In this document: positions 23,520-35,692 of the stretch, piece after piece
How positions within the stretch are numbered: position 1 is the first letter of the stretch
Layout: each line of letters opens with the position of its first letter
Source of the DNA: Ichthyophonus hoferi
Taxonomy: Eukaryota > Opisthokonta > Ichthyosporea > Ichthyophonida > Ichthyophonidae
Length of the DNA: 64,000 nt
Direction: 5' to 3'
Assembly: GCA_002751075.1 (NCBI GenBank)
Contig: NAOQ01000299.1
Span: forward strand, 2,468-66,467
Notes under the pieces: generated by a model
Told to the model about the DNA's origin: nothing
Databases searched by the model: none
What the model saw: the letters and a program-made list of their open reading frames with translations, nothing else
Position numbers and translations under genes: made by a program

Positions 23520-26500
23520 CTGTAAGGGGGTTTTTACAGTAAATTTGTAGTTGATGAGAGGTCTTTTGATTTGTATTATATATATTATATTATAATGCAC
23601 TATAATACTATCCTTAATATGTTACATTATACTATATTATATTGCTTTATATTATACTATAGTGTATTATACTACATTATAATACTATCCTTATTACATT
23701 ACATATCAATAAATAATTAAAATGGACATTTTCTCTTTCAAAAACCAATTAAGAACTCTAATACAAACATTCAAATACTAGCATACCGTTTTCATATTCA
23801 TGTAACAGAGATATTATATAAAACTGTACTTTAATATTCTGGTTTTAATATTTACTTTTCATTGGATATAGATTTATTGTCTTTGCGTAATAATTGTATA
23901 ATAATACTTAGTGATTGGATGTGACTTATGCAAGCAATCCACACTAAGGGTGTATGATAGAAAATTCACCAACCAGTACCCTTTACCTTTATAATTAACA
24001 CATTCTGGGCAATTACATTGGTTCTCTTCCCCTCCACAATTACCATCTTTGGAACAGCAGAACGCATTTACGCTAGCTGGATTGCATGTAGCCCAACCAT
24101 TTCCATTGGGCGAAGGAAATCCCTTCCCACACCTACCGTCAACACGCCATTGGTTAGATTGGCGATTTCTAATTTCCAAATTAGGCCCACATTCTGTTGT
24201 ACACTTACTCCAATTGGACCAATCAGAATACACACAGCTATGACTTTTCTGCCTGGATTCATTGAGCATTGATGTAGAGATTGTGGTTGCCGCTGTGATT
24301 GAATAAGAAGCAACCAGTAGAATGATTCCCATCACCTTGGGTTAATGACCTAATTAATATTGACCAAGTAAACGGTGATTACATGTTCTTGGAAGGATAG
24401 CTAATTAGAAATTAAAATATAAAAAAATGTATACTTCCCCAAACATGTGATTGGCTGTTGGAGATAATATAATTGTATGACTGGACTCTTATTTGTTTTA
24501 TAAATTTAAATTTAATCTATTGCTACGAGGTAAACCAAGATTTAATAATTACTACTTTAATTTTAAAATTGCCTGTATATGGTAGTGTTACCTTCCCAAC
24601 GACCAAGATTATGATGAAAAGGATCTTAAAATGCTCTCAATATTTATTATATATGGTAAATAAACTGGATTTATTACAATACTTGAGCTATTACTTTCTA
24701 TATATGGGAATTAATGTATTTGTATTTATTAATATCTTCGATACCATTTGTGCACATATGGTTTATTGATAGTACGGTTTGCAATAGCTCAGGTCAGTTA
24801 CTTATTGGTTGTGTATCATGTATTATAAATGTATTATAAATTGCGTGGTTATTAACCAACCAGTATTGCAATCCACCAATGAAATTTGAGATATGGGCAC
24901 CAGTGATTATTTATGAATTAAGAAAGGAAAGATTGTTTTCCCATATATAGATAATGAACTTTAATTGATTACCTGACTCCTCACTAATAAGAACTAGAGT
25001 GCTGTTAGTGAATTATATCACTGAATAAAATAAAAGTGCCTAAGAAACATCCTATTGGTATATCATGTCCGGCCCAATCACACATAATCAACAACAAACA
25101 ACATACTTGCCACACATAGGCCATTCTGACAGGCTGCCAGATCTACAGGGCACTGCGTGCATTGGTTGCCAGTCAGGGCAAATCTATCACCATGGAAACG
25201 AGCAGTGGGCCAATAGTAACATAGAGTGCCGTAACCTTCACGATAAGCACAACCCACTCTACGGGTTGTAGCCCAAATGACTTGAATGAAATGATTGGTG
25301 TCGCCATGGTAGCACTGACTAATAGAAATACCTAAATACAATTGGTGGGGAAAAAATTATTAATCAGTGATGGTATGCATTATTTTAATAAACGTTCAGT
25401 TATATATTGCAGTATTTTTGGTGCCTTTTAAAATTTAAAATTTAAAATCCCTTGCTTTTAAATAGCTAACATTATAATACCATAATTGTAGGCTATTTCT
25501 TGATATATAGTTGGTTATGCTAGTGTAATAAACTCACAATGATCTTCTGAATTAACCAATGGAAGTAGGGCTCCCTATTTATTTAATTTTTAAATAACAT
25601 TGTTAAGCCAATCGGAATGGTCAATTTTACTCTAAGGGGCTGAAATATGATCTAATTAAAATTTGTATTAGTCTGAAATGGAGTTATTATTATTTTTATT
25701 GTGAGTTGTGGTTTTTTAATATCACCATTTAATGGCATAGCTACATGGGTCAAACCAATTCTGACCCGACCTGGGGACTTGGATTTCCTTTCTCCTGTTG
25801 TAAATCAATTTAACTTATAAATTTGATATTGCCTTTAGCCAATAATATTTATAATTTAAAGCTCTAATGCCTGTTCCTTGCTCTCTTGGGTGTATGATAT
25901 ATATTCAATCGCAATACCAAATTAAAATTTTGTTTTGTTTTAAATATTAAATTGTCAAAGATAGAAAATCAATCTGAGGAGAAAGAGAAAAAAAGAAAAA
26001 CCATTAGAAAGTAAAATAATATATATAGACAAGCATGTATATAGACATATATACAAATATGCATATAACTGTATATAGACTCATGACCATATATCAATTT
26101 AGATATAACTATATATCGACTTAGATATAACCATATAAAGATATAGACATAACCACATATAGATATAAATATAACCATATAGAAACACATATATACCAGC
26201 AGGATCTACAGCAGCCACACCCTCATCCAATGAATGAGCAAACAAATTCTGACGTTCGGAACAACCATTATAGCCCCATGCCTATATTAGGAAATAGTTA
26301 TTGACAATTTGTTAATTAGGTTAATTATACCAACTATAATATTTGTAATGATTGGCCCAAGTCTATAAACTCTAATGGTTGTGTTAACTAAGGTAATTAC
26401 ATTAATTACATTATTTATATTCCTTAAGAAAAAACTTGTAATTCGGGATAATTATTTTTCTGATTTATCTATACTTCAATTGAATTATTTTTATTTTTAT

Positions 26501-29117
26501 TTTTATTTTACATATGCATATTTCTTGACATTAAATTTCCAATTTAAACTCCTTTGCTTTTGCAATGAATACTGATTGCTGCTATGTTTAACCAAGTATT
26601 ATGATTAGTTTTTTTTAAAATGTATTTGGATAGCTCATATAATTTATGCATATTATGTAAAAGAAGTGGGATTTTCAACTATATGACCAATAATATGTGC
26701 TTTTTTAATTTATTACAATGATTACATTAAAAGAAGTTACTATAATAATTATATAAGGCTAGACATAAAATGGTACCCAAGATTTGCTATAGTCGACTTT
26801 ATACAATGAATAGGCTAATTACTTAAGATATAGAAATATTGATTGGTTCTTGCTCAGCAAATCAGAAAAAGATTATTTAATTTTAGGAGTGACTAGTAGA
26901 TATTGTCATATAGATTTATATGTGGCCAATAGCAAAACCGCATGGGTTTGTTTGAAAGTTATTAAGCATTAAAATTAAAATCAAAACAATATATATATTA
27001 TGTACTGTGTCGAATATAACTGCATATGCAATCCAGATAAAATTAATTAGTCATAATCGATTAATTAAACAATCTTGGGTTGATAATAAACATAAGTAAA
27101 TCACTGATATTCAGAATGTTAATTAGTCTATATAGTATGCTGAATTTAGAGCGTCTACAAGGTCGACTTGCACACTTGATTCTAAAATTACAATTGGTTA
27201 AAATTTTATTTTATTTAATTTATTTATTTAGTTAGTTATTACTAACTAAATAAAGCTAAGTATTAATGCTCTTAATTAATTAATTGATGGTAATTAGTGA
27301 TATCTGAATAAAGATATTTTGACTTTCAATTGTCCAATTGTCAACTATCATCTACCAATGGGTACCATAATAACTACCTACAAAGACTAAAATTGGTAAA
27401 TAAAATTATCAAAAAGAAAGAAACCGATAAAAAGAGCCAATGAAAGATTGAAAGTGGTGGGGGGTTTATGAAAATTACCATGGGCCATTCAAAATCCGAC
27501 CATATCCTAATAGCATCTTCGGGAGATCCAGAATACCAATTTTCACCTACATTGGGGTCTTTGCCACCACAAGAAAGGTAGTCAGCCCCTCTTTGTAAAT
27601 TGGTGCCGGGATAATGGTTAATTTTACCTGTCACTCTCCCTGTGGGCAATTGTAATTAATTTTTAAAATTCAAATTATAACTTTAAAATTATATTTTATA
27701 ATTTTAAATAGTTATAAAAATGCTTGCGTATTATAGTACACAATATCATACTATTACATACTATATCATATTATATAGGATAAAACCGGGATAATGGCTA
27801 GGTTTACCTTCACTCTCCTTGTGGGCAAGTATAATTAGATTTTAAAACTAAAACTAATATTAATTAGATAATTAACCTAGCATAATTAAATTTGTAGCTT
27901 GGAATAAATGCAAACACGAATAGGAACAGTTGCTTTAAATGACTGTTGCAGTTCTCATTGGTAAATGACTTTCTATAAAACTTACATAGTTTTGTGTTTT
28001 TTCGTCTTATGAAAACATTTTATTTTTATTTTTTAATTCTATAATTTCATTAAGAACCCCTGTATATTTGAGAAAAAGAATCTTAATGGCTATCACTGGT
28101 GAAAAAAAAAAAGTCTTTTAAAACATGGACTAGATCAAAATGTTAACGTAGCCTATATATAATAAATTTAAGATCTTATTGAACTAATCATATATTTACT
28201 TTATAGCCTTGTCTTGTGCTAATTGGCCGTAATTGTTCATGTCACTCTGCTTATTGGTGGAATGGTTTTATGTTCCAATTTTAGATGTAAATAAAATGTA
28301 TTTGCACTTATGGAAGGACTTATATAATCATTAGAACTAAAGCAGGGTTTAACATATATGTGTAATTAATATAATGGTATAATTGTCTATATATATAATC
28401 ATTATTGCTGTAATAATATAGCTATATCTAGAATTATTTTCTTTATAACATAATTATATATATGTATATATATATTGGGTATATATACCCTATTACCACA
28501 TATTTATAATAATCTATTCTTTATAATAAATTATCATGCATAACTTTAATTGAGCAGATGGGTTTTTCTTGTATGCACCATGGTATGCACACTTATACAT
28601 ACCTATATATACACCTACGCATTTTTTTTCCTACTCTTAAATTCCCATCTATCTTCTCTTCCCCTTCAAAAAACAAATATAATTTATGAGAAACAATTCG
28701 CTTTACAAAACTTGATTGAATCCTGTTTTGTTTTGTCAAGTTACAGACATTGTTGTATATAACTGTATACCTAGATTTTCTGCATATATATTTATATATA
28801 ATAAAAAATATCTAGTGTAATAATTAACAAACTATATTATGTATTGACATGTAATAATCTACAATACAAGACAGCGAATATATATAATCAAGTGTGTTGT
28901 TCACACCAGTAAAAACTCGCCTCAATTTTCTCTTACCTAAATAATTTTTGGCCGCACACACAAGTGATTTATCCCATTTTAACATAGCCATATTTGATCC
29001 CATTACACTCCTCCGTATACGATTATGGTCATTTAAAATCTTATTTGTCCATATACTAGTAGGCTGTGAAGCAACTAAGGTAGAAAATATTAACAATACC
29101 AACGCCATTATTGACAT
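23287..29117 (-). CDS. Secreted CAP-domain protein with TSP1-like and hevein-like cysteine modules (6 exons, 396 aa)
   Basis: Six minus-strand exons (29117-28937, 27639-27479, 26281-26197, 25331-25107, 24292-23987, 23519-23287) join in perfect phase to 397 codons including the TAA stop. The product starts with a signal peptide (MSIMALVLLIFSTLVAS). A CAP/SCP domain follows, with the family marks DHNRIRR, VGENWYSG and HFIQVIWATT; then an extended Cys-rich hinge, a TSP1-like segment (WSNWSKCTTECG) and two modules with RCG, FPxPNG, CNP and CCSxxGxCG. CAP proteins are extracellular and bind sterols, lipids or other proteins; the CCSxxGxCG pattern resembles hevein-type chitin-binding domains. I infer an extracellular protein, perhaps in matrix or defence; no enzyme activity can be read. 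Exons 4 and 5 could instead belong to two genes, but the phase match argues for one. Confidence 0.85.
23987..24292 (-). CDS. CAP gene exon 5 (TSP1-like segment, first hevein-like module)
   Basis: Encodes a Ser/Thr-rich linker, then CVYSDWSNWSKCTTECGP, a TSP1-type opening, then RCGKGFPSPNG, CNP, and CCSKDGNCGG. The acceptor at 24293 (ttcaatcacag) fits phase from exon 4. The in-frame upstream Met at 24335 with its hydrophobic stretch looks like a signal peptide but is the translated polypyrimidine tract. An alternative promoter producing a separate secreted form cannot be excluded. Confidence 0.82.
25107..25331 (-). CDS. CAP gene exon 4 (HFIQVIW, CAP2 region and Cys hinge)
   Basis: Encodes HFIQVIWATTRRVGCAY, the most diagnostic CAP motif, then CYYWP in the place of the usual CAP2 NYxPxGN motif. 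A Cys-rich hinge (CTQCPVDLAACQNGLC) follows. The donor (GCAA|gtatgt) gives phase 1, matching the acceptor of exon 5. Confidence 0.88.
26197..26281 (-). CDS. CAP gene exon 3
   Basis: Short 85-nt exon, phase 0 to phase 1, encoding AWGYNGCSERQNLFAHSLDE and eight further residues. It lies where CAP proteins carry a variable loop before the HFxQVxW motif. Supported by AG/GT borders and phase rather than by a motif. Confidence 0.75.
27479..27639 (-). CDS. CAP gene exon 2 (GENWYSG motif)
   Basis: The acceptor cccacag supplies GG to complete the split Gly codon. The exon encodes the region with DPNVGENWYSG and ends in IRIWSDFEWPM before a GT at 27478. The Glu in GENW is one of the conserved cavity residues of the CAP family. 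Confidence 0.87.
27784..27850 (-). pseudogene. Decayed partial duplicate of CAP exon 2
   Basis: Within intron 1 of the CAP gene, a stretch closely resembles the exon 2 start, its acceptor and adjoining intron (compare 27605-27670). Both read CCGGGATAATGG, then TTTACC, then CACTCTCC and TGTGGGCAA on the plus strand. It lacks the rest of exon 2, including the GENW part, so it cannot serve as a replacement exon. Confidence 0.7.
28937..29117 (-). CDS. CAP gene exon 1 (signal peptide, start of CAP domain)
   Basis: The ATG at 29117 opens a classic signal peptide with a hydrophobic core (ALVLLIFSTLVA). The CAP start motif ILNDHNRIRR and MLKWDKSLVCAAKNYL follow. The donor (TTAG|gtaaga) at 28936 leaves phase 1. 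Reading through the donor gives a non-CAP tail and a stop at 28824, so the splice is preferred. Confidence 0.88.
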
Positions 29118-32100
29118 TTTATAATATAAAATTTATTAAATATTATTTAAAAGCTGTATTAGTTAGCGTATATATTTTTATTTTTTATGTCGTTGTTGGT
29201 GTTTAGTCTTGGTTCTGTTCAAATGTGAGCGGGGTAATATGAAAGATAGGTATGTATTTAGTAGCCGAACTTAAAATAATGATTTAAATTTAAGTATAAA
29301 GCAGTTACCATGGTTAAATATTTTAGATCACATTAGAATATATATATGTTAATATTGTTTTAGATACTTGCGTAGCTATGTTTTGTATGTGAAGCTTTCC
29401 CGTCCGATATATCGTGGTATGTGGTTGCCTGGTTTTTATTGGTGTATTAGTAAATAATGTGATGTATACCCCAATCAGTAGGAGTGCTGTATTGGACGCT
29501 ATGACTTATAAACATCATCATTTGCTGATATATTTTAGGGACGCTAATCGAAATATGGAACACTGGAGTACAGTAATTTTATTGTTGGATTAAAACAAGC
29601 AGGTAGCACCAGATGAGATATTTTCAAAGAAAAAAGAAACCTATATGTTAATAATGCATGTCAATTTTTAATAAAACAATTTGAAGGACATATCTGACTT
29701 GAGATCACAAGTAAGCTCTAAAATAGTATTGACCCAGAGTATTAATGGACCTTCTCAATATAATATCTTCGATTAAATAAGATCTGTTTGTACTATGATT
29801 GGATACGCCAAATCTCGTCGCCCCTATTAGCTAGCTTTCTTTTATGCAGTCCAATTGCATTTCTTATATATAAGTGGCAAATACCGCTTATTGAAATATT
29901 GAAAGCCAGAAACAGAAGCTACCTGTAATTAGACTCGTCCTAGCTTCAAATTCATCATACCGAAATCATTTATCCATTTACTTAGAAATAAATCTATATT
30001 ATCTTGTAATATAATGTTAAATTCCTTCCGACCCATCTGTCCTTTGCTTTATTTTCTGCTTCTTTATCTATCTTAATACCACTTTGGCGTACGCCACATC
30101 GACATTTCGATGTAATGCGAATCAAAACCTCGATCGCAATTTTGATAATTTGGCAAGACAAATTAAAAATATATATTCTTAAAGCTTATATCAAAATTTT
30201 ATAAGTCAATATCTTTTATGATTTATGAGATTTCATTAAAATTGTGAATATAAGACAGATTCTTCAAGTAAGTTTAGCTATGTATTTTTTGGTAGAAAAT
30301 ATTTTTTAAAAGCACATATCTAAAACACAAGTAGTAAAGGATACAGCTAAGCCATATGAGCATTTTCCTTAACGCGGGTATACTAAACAAAATACGTAGT
30401 TATACGTTTTTGCAGTTAGTTCTCAGGCCCAAAGTATTAAACTTATAGCAGAGTTTCCATGGAGGGCATAGTCACAATTATTGTTAGTAAAATTATGCAT
30501 GAATTAAAACCCCCAACTCGTTTCCCCTTTCATCACCCTGCTATTTATTATTTTAATTTAGAGATATGATTATATAGTATCAGTTTACAAGTGATTATAA
30601 ATTTCACAGTGGCAGTTAATTTATTGTATATTGAAGGTGCTCATGGCATAATATATATATTATTTTAACAAGTGATTTGATCATAGTTTTATTTGGAATC
30701 TCTTGTATATCTGAGAACTGGATTTTATAATGGCCAATAGAAAAAGAATAGCTAACGAACCGTAGCACTGTATTCTTTAAAATAGTTGTATTTGCTAATA
30801 ATATTTCAATAGTTAAATGTTTAAATTTCAGAGCATAAATGGATTTCATTGGATTAATTAAATAGAAATAATTTTGGGCTTAATAAGACAGGTGATGTCT
30901 TGGTGTAGGAATTCCAACATTTAAATATTTTAAACCCTGAACCATCACAGTTTGTTATGTTTTGTTTATTAGGCTTACAATTTTCAACTATTCCACACAT
31001 TTTTTGATAAGTTTTATTAAATTTCTAAAGACGGCAGAATGATTTAGAATGGGCTGCGGTTGTCTTGCTATCTTGCCAGTAACATACAGAAACTGTTTAC
31101 TGGATAAATATCATAACTCTCTTATTTTGTGTTTTATATGCAAAAAGATCTGTGTTTGTTAATGTCATAATGACCAGTGTTCTAAAACCCCTATTGTATT
31201 TAATTAGCGCACATTGGCGTCAGTGAGGATTATAATTATTGGAACCCACACAGGAGATATTTTCATGGCATATTTGATTTTCTTTTCAAGAAGAATTTTT
31301 TTAATAAACTGCTGATAAGTTGCTATATATCTATAGTATGGCCAATTGAACTTGTTCTACACATCAATTCATTAATTTTATTCAATTTACTGGCTACTCC
31401 TTCTAGGCTCCTATTTAAGACAAGATTCTGTTGCACTAAAAGAAAATCCAAATTTATCTGCTTTGGTGTTTTGGTACATTTTTTAATTTAGAATCAGACG
31501 TCCAACAATTTGAATAAAATCCCTACTCGTAGAGTGCCAATTAATGTTGTTCTATTGAAGGATGTCAGCTATTTATAAATATTATTTAAAGTCAAAGTCT
31601 GATCAACATTTTACTGTTACAATCATACAGTTTATTGGTCAATTGTTTGATTAGAGATGATGTGATAGTTGAAGTACCATATATAATATAATAATCTATG
31701 ATCTATAACCTACCAGTTATGCAATGGATAATATACATACGTATTTTATTTTAAGCTTTTTGAGATTTTAATGTTATTTATTTAGGTGATACGATAAATC
31801 CCTAAAAACCATCCACGTATAAATATATATATCTTGGTCAGATTGTTGTTAAATTAGGGTGTGATAAGGTTTATGTGTTACTTGAACCACTTAGAGGATG
31901 CCAGCCATGGGGATGGAACATAACTGCCTTTTCCCCGCTATATATGTTATAAACTCATTGAGAGAAATAATTCCACAATAAACAAGCAATTGATACAATT
32001 GAGATGTGCATTTTTCCACTGAGATAGCGATAGCAGCAATCCTTTCTCTCTATGATATATTAATAATATATACTAGAAAAATGCCACTTAAATAACGTTT

Positions 32101-32303
32101 ACATAATTCGAGCCGAGTTAGATTAGTTCATGCACTTTGAATCGCCCTGATGCGTAATATTCATAATTAATTATGATATATTATAAAAGATAAAATTGCA
32201 TTTTGACACTACCTAGCCAATAAATACTAAGGACTTTGAACTGATAAACATTTCTTTATTGATAATACTTCAATATAGTTATTCAATATCAGGTCATCCA
32301 ATC

Positions 32304-32305
<2 letters not shown>
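29118..32305. other. Upstream region of the CAP gene; AT-rich intergenic DNA
   Basis: No exon, RNA gene or mobile element is recognisable. A TATAATATAAA stretch directly before the CAP start codon on the minus strand could be a promoter element, but the composition is so AT-rich that it carries little weight. Confidence 0.45.
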
Positions 32306-32340
<35 letters not shown>

Positions 32341-32880
32341 NNNNNNNNNNNNNNNNNNNNNNNNNNNNNNNNNNNNNNNNNNNNNNNNNNNNNNNNNNNN
32401 NNNNNNNNNNNNNNNNNNNNNNNNNNNNNNNNNNNNNNNNNNNNNNNNNNNNNNNNNNNNNNNNNNNNNNNNNNNNNNNNNNNNNNNNNNNNNNNNNNNN
32501 NNNNNNNNNNNNNNNNNNNNNNNNNNNNNNNNNNNNNNNNNNNNNNNNNNNNNNNNNNNNNNNNNNNNNNNNNNNNNNNNNNNNNNNNNNNNNNNNNNNN
32601 NNNNNNNNNNNNNNNNNNNNNNNNNNNNNNNNNNNNNNNNNNNNNNNNNNNNNNNNNNNNNNNNNNNNNNNNNNNNNNNNNNNNNNNNNNNNNNNNNNNN
32701 NNNNNNNNNNNNNNNNNNNNNNNNNNNNNNNNNNNNNNNNNNNNNNNNNNNNNNNNNNNNNNNNNNNNNNNNNNNNNNNNNNNNNNNNNNNNNNNNNNNN
32801 NNNNNNNNNNNNNNNNNNNNNNNNNNNNNNNNNNNNNNNNNNNNNNNNNNNNNNNNNNNNNNNNNNNNNNNNNNNNNNNN

Positions 32881-32917
<37 letters not shown>
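32306..32917. other. (TA)n microsatellite interrupted by a 540-base assembly gap
   Basis: TA dinucleotides at 32306-32340 and 32881-32917 flank N from 32341 to 32880. The gap size may be nominal. Open frames across it are artefacts. Confidence 0.95.
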
Positions 32918-32918
<1 letters not shown>

Positions 32919-33335
32919 CATAGGGGAAAGAGCTATAATCTAAATTAATTTGTCACTTAACGTATATCATTAATAACATGTGTTTAATTATTTTAGTTTT
33001 TTAATAATATGTTTACGTAATCTATATATAGAATGTGTTGAATATAGTTGCATATGCAGCATGAGTGAAAAATAGTTATAGCTAAGATAATTAATTACTT
33101 AATATAGGACATTAACACCCTTATTTAAACTTAATTATTTAATATTAAATTATTCAGAATTCTATATAGAATATGCTATATTGAGAAGGTATAAACGGGT
33201 TAAATCTGGAATAGGATCCAGCTCTTTTTTTTTCCATAGTCGTACAGAAAAGCATTATTTACTTTTACTTGATTTTCTTTGTAATTGTAGTTGCCACCCA
33301 TAAAGAGTGAGATACTAACTACCACTTAATAAGAT

Positions 33336-33405
33336 ATTAACTATAATACAGTAGAAAAATAACTATAACACAGTAAGCTATATAACTACAACACAGTAAA
33401 ATAAT
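33336..33405. repeat. Short tandem repeat ATAACTATAACACAGTA
   Basis: Four degenerate copies of a unit of about 17-22 bases containing TAACTATAACACAGTA. Confidence 0.6.
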
Positions 33406-33761
33406 GACGAGACATTTATTTTTGATCATTAATTGCGATTGTAAGATTATATAATTATTTGCTATGATTTTCAATCAAGGTCATGGGATTTCATAATTAT
33501 CACGGTCTTTAAAATTTCATAGCGCCAAAGGAAACAGGAAGAAAGACTTATATGGTAACCTTATAGTTTTTCCATATATATATATATATATATATTATAA
33601 TGTCCATCTTTCTACATTTAAACAAGTAAATAGATAGGTACATTGTTAAAACAGGAATGTTTACTTAATTTGGGTATTTCTTTATATAACTGTAAACATT
33701 CAATATTATGAGCAAATATTATTGCATATGTAGCCTAGGAAAATAGCTATACTTTTTTATC

Positions 33762-34020
33762 TTTAAAGTTAGAGCTTTAAACGTCAATATGTGAATCCTC
33801 AAAATATTTAATAAAAACCAAAAATAAAGAAGATAAATTTTTAGCTTTGGGAAGATAAAATTAAGCTAACAATTAATATAAATCAATTGTAGGCTTAGTT
33901 TTTAATTTAATATTAAATGGTTTTATTATTTTTATCTTATGTTTGTTTTTGGTTTTTATTGAATATTTTGATGCTTCACATATTGAAGTTCAAAATTTCT
34001 ATTTTGAAGATAAAAGGGTA
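33762..34020. repeat. Foldback (inverted) repeat element
   Basis: The left arm (about 33785-33840: CAATATGTGAATCCTC, AAAATATTTAATAAAAACC, AAAGAAGATAAA) is repeated as its reverse complement in the right arm (about 33935-34015: TTTATCTTATG, GGTTTTTATTGAATATTTT, CTTCACATATTG). Arms of roughly 70 bases at high identity surround a loop of about 100. This suggests a small non-autonomous foldback or MITE-like element. Confidence 0.7.
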
Positions 34021-34616
34021 TAGTAAAATCTGTTGGTGTTAAACAGCAATCCAAGATAATCAATCAAAAATTGAACCAGCCAATGGTAAAGGCCCTGTAG
34101 CAGTATAAATAGCCATTTCAGACCATATGTTTTGGAGTCCAGATATCACATTGATTAGGCATCCGGGCTAAGACATATCTTACTGACTTGTTTGTTAATA
34201 AAAAACATATCTTAGAAGATCTGTACTCTATGAGCGCAAAAGAACAAGTTAAACTCCTCTTTATTTTGGTATTCTCTTTTCTTCTAAACGAATATAGATT
34301 ACAGGAACACTCTGTCTCTATCTATTATTCCCAACAGATAATAGCTATAATACAATAGGATATATAACCATAACACAATTGTCAAAACCAACTTCTCTCA
34401 GTTATGTTAGTTTTTGTATAACTATTTATAGAAAAAACTGGTTTATATGAATAAATAGACAAAGACTTGTGTGTACTAATACAAGCTAAAGAGCATGTAT
34501 GCTAAGATAGAAAGACAGTCAGACAGTTTGTGCATTGATTGCCAGAACGGAATCTGATGCTGAAATTAGTCTAACTTCAAATGGTAAATATCAGACAATG
34601 TATTTGACAACTATGC

Positions 34617-34770
34617 ATTTTAATCTTTAAAAATATGAATTTTAAACTTCAATATGTGAATCATTAAAATATACAAACCCCCCACCCCCACCCAAAAAAA
34701 AGATAAGATAAATTTTTAGTTTTGGAAAGATAAAATTAAGCTAACAATTAATATAAATTAAAATTAATCA
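34617..34770 (+). repeat. Third copy of the foldback arm
   Basis: Direct copy of the left arm at 33765-33895: CAATATGTGAATCATTAAAA, then GATAAATTTTTAG, then GATAAAATTAAGCTAAC and AATTAATATAAAT. A C-rich insertion (ACCCCCCACCCCC) splits it. Its presence supports a mobile or duplicated family. Confidence 0.65.
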
Positions 34771-35401
34771 CAACACTTAACTCTTATTACGCCGTGCAAA
34801 AGCCCAACAAGAGGTGTGGTCGCGTAAAAGAACCCAGATAATTGCTGTATATAATTCCAGAGGTAACAGAATTCTCATTGAAGTCTTAAATTCTTATTTT
34901 TAAGATTAAAAGCAATAGCCATACAATCTAAAAAAATTCCAATTATAATTGCACATATGTGTACTACATTGCTATATAAGCAGTAGCTTATTAACGCTCA
35001 ATTATATTACAGTAAACATCAGACTTAATCTGTTGTTATAAGAGGCTAGTATGCTTGTGTTTAAATTAATTATCTTGTGTGAATTACAAATAATTAACCC
35101 CTTACTGATTGGTTAATGTTATCGATCTTAGAATACTTATAGTTAGGGATCATTGGTTCATTAGCGGTATATGACCTATAAATAGATATGTTTAACTAAG
35201 GTAGTTTTCTCAAGATTTAGATTAAGGCTCTCGATTCGATCGGCACCAGCAAGGGCTTTTAAGGCATAGGTACAGGTTTATTTTAACTTGGGGGCTTTTA
35301 ATTTATCTTAGAACATTACCGTTAAGATAACTTCTGCTGCAGCATATGATTAGAGATGAAAATAATCTACCTATGACAAAGTCGACACGGCCCACGTTAT
35401 T

Positions 35402-35692
35402 ATGGCCAAAGTAGCAGCTCCACAGCCCAACCTACACTGCTTCTTTAATGTTTGGACAGACGTCTTACATGCTCTGGCACAAATTACTTGGAACCGCAAA
35501 CTCTATTATCATTTTGATCTGGCCATAAGAACATCCAAATTTGCCATCCATGGCTGTGAAGCATGTCTTCTCAGTTACTCAGATGGGATGAATAGTTGGA
35601 TCATTCATGATTGGAAGTTTTACCAGACTTTCATCTTCAGGAACTGCATCTTATTTAAGATGTTTTCCATATTGTATGCTCATGATCACTGA
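35402..35692 (+). CDS. Unassigned 96-residue open frame
   Basis: An ATG-initiated frame with balanced codon use and lower AT than its surroundings. It encodes a Trp/His/Cys-containing product (for example NVWTDVLHALAQITWNRKLY). I recognise no domain, and neither a signal peptide nor clear flanking splice sites can be seen. It could be one exon of a gene, a gene fragment or a chance frame. A GT-like donor after IFRN is conceivable. Confidence 0.2.
   Translation: MAKVAAPQPNLHCFFNVWTDVLHALAQITWNRKLYYHFDLAIRTSKFAIHGCEACLLSYSDGMNSWIIHDWKFYQTFIFRNCILFKMFSILYAHDH

Noticed and set aside
32259-32921. Open frames across the second N gap with Tyr-Ile repeats
   Set aside because: Translation of (TA)n and Ns.
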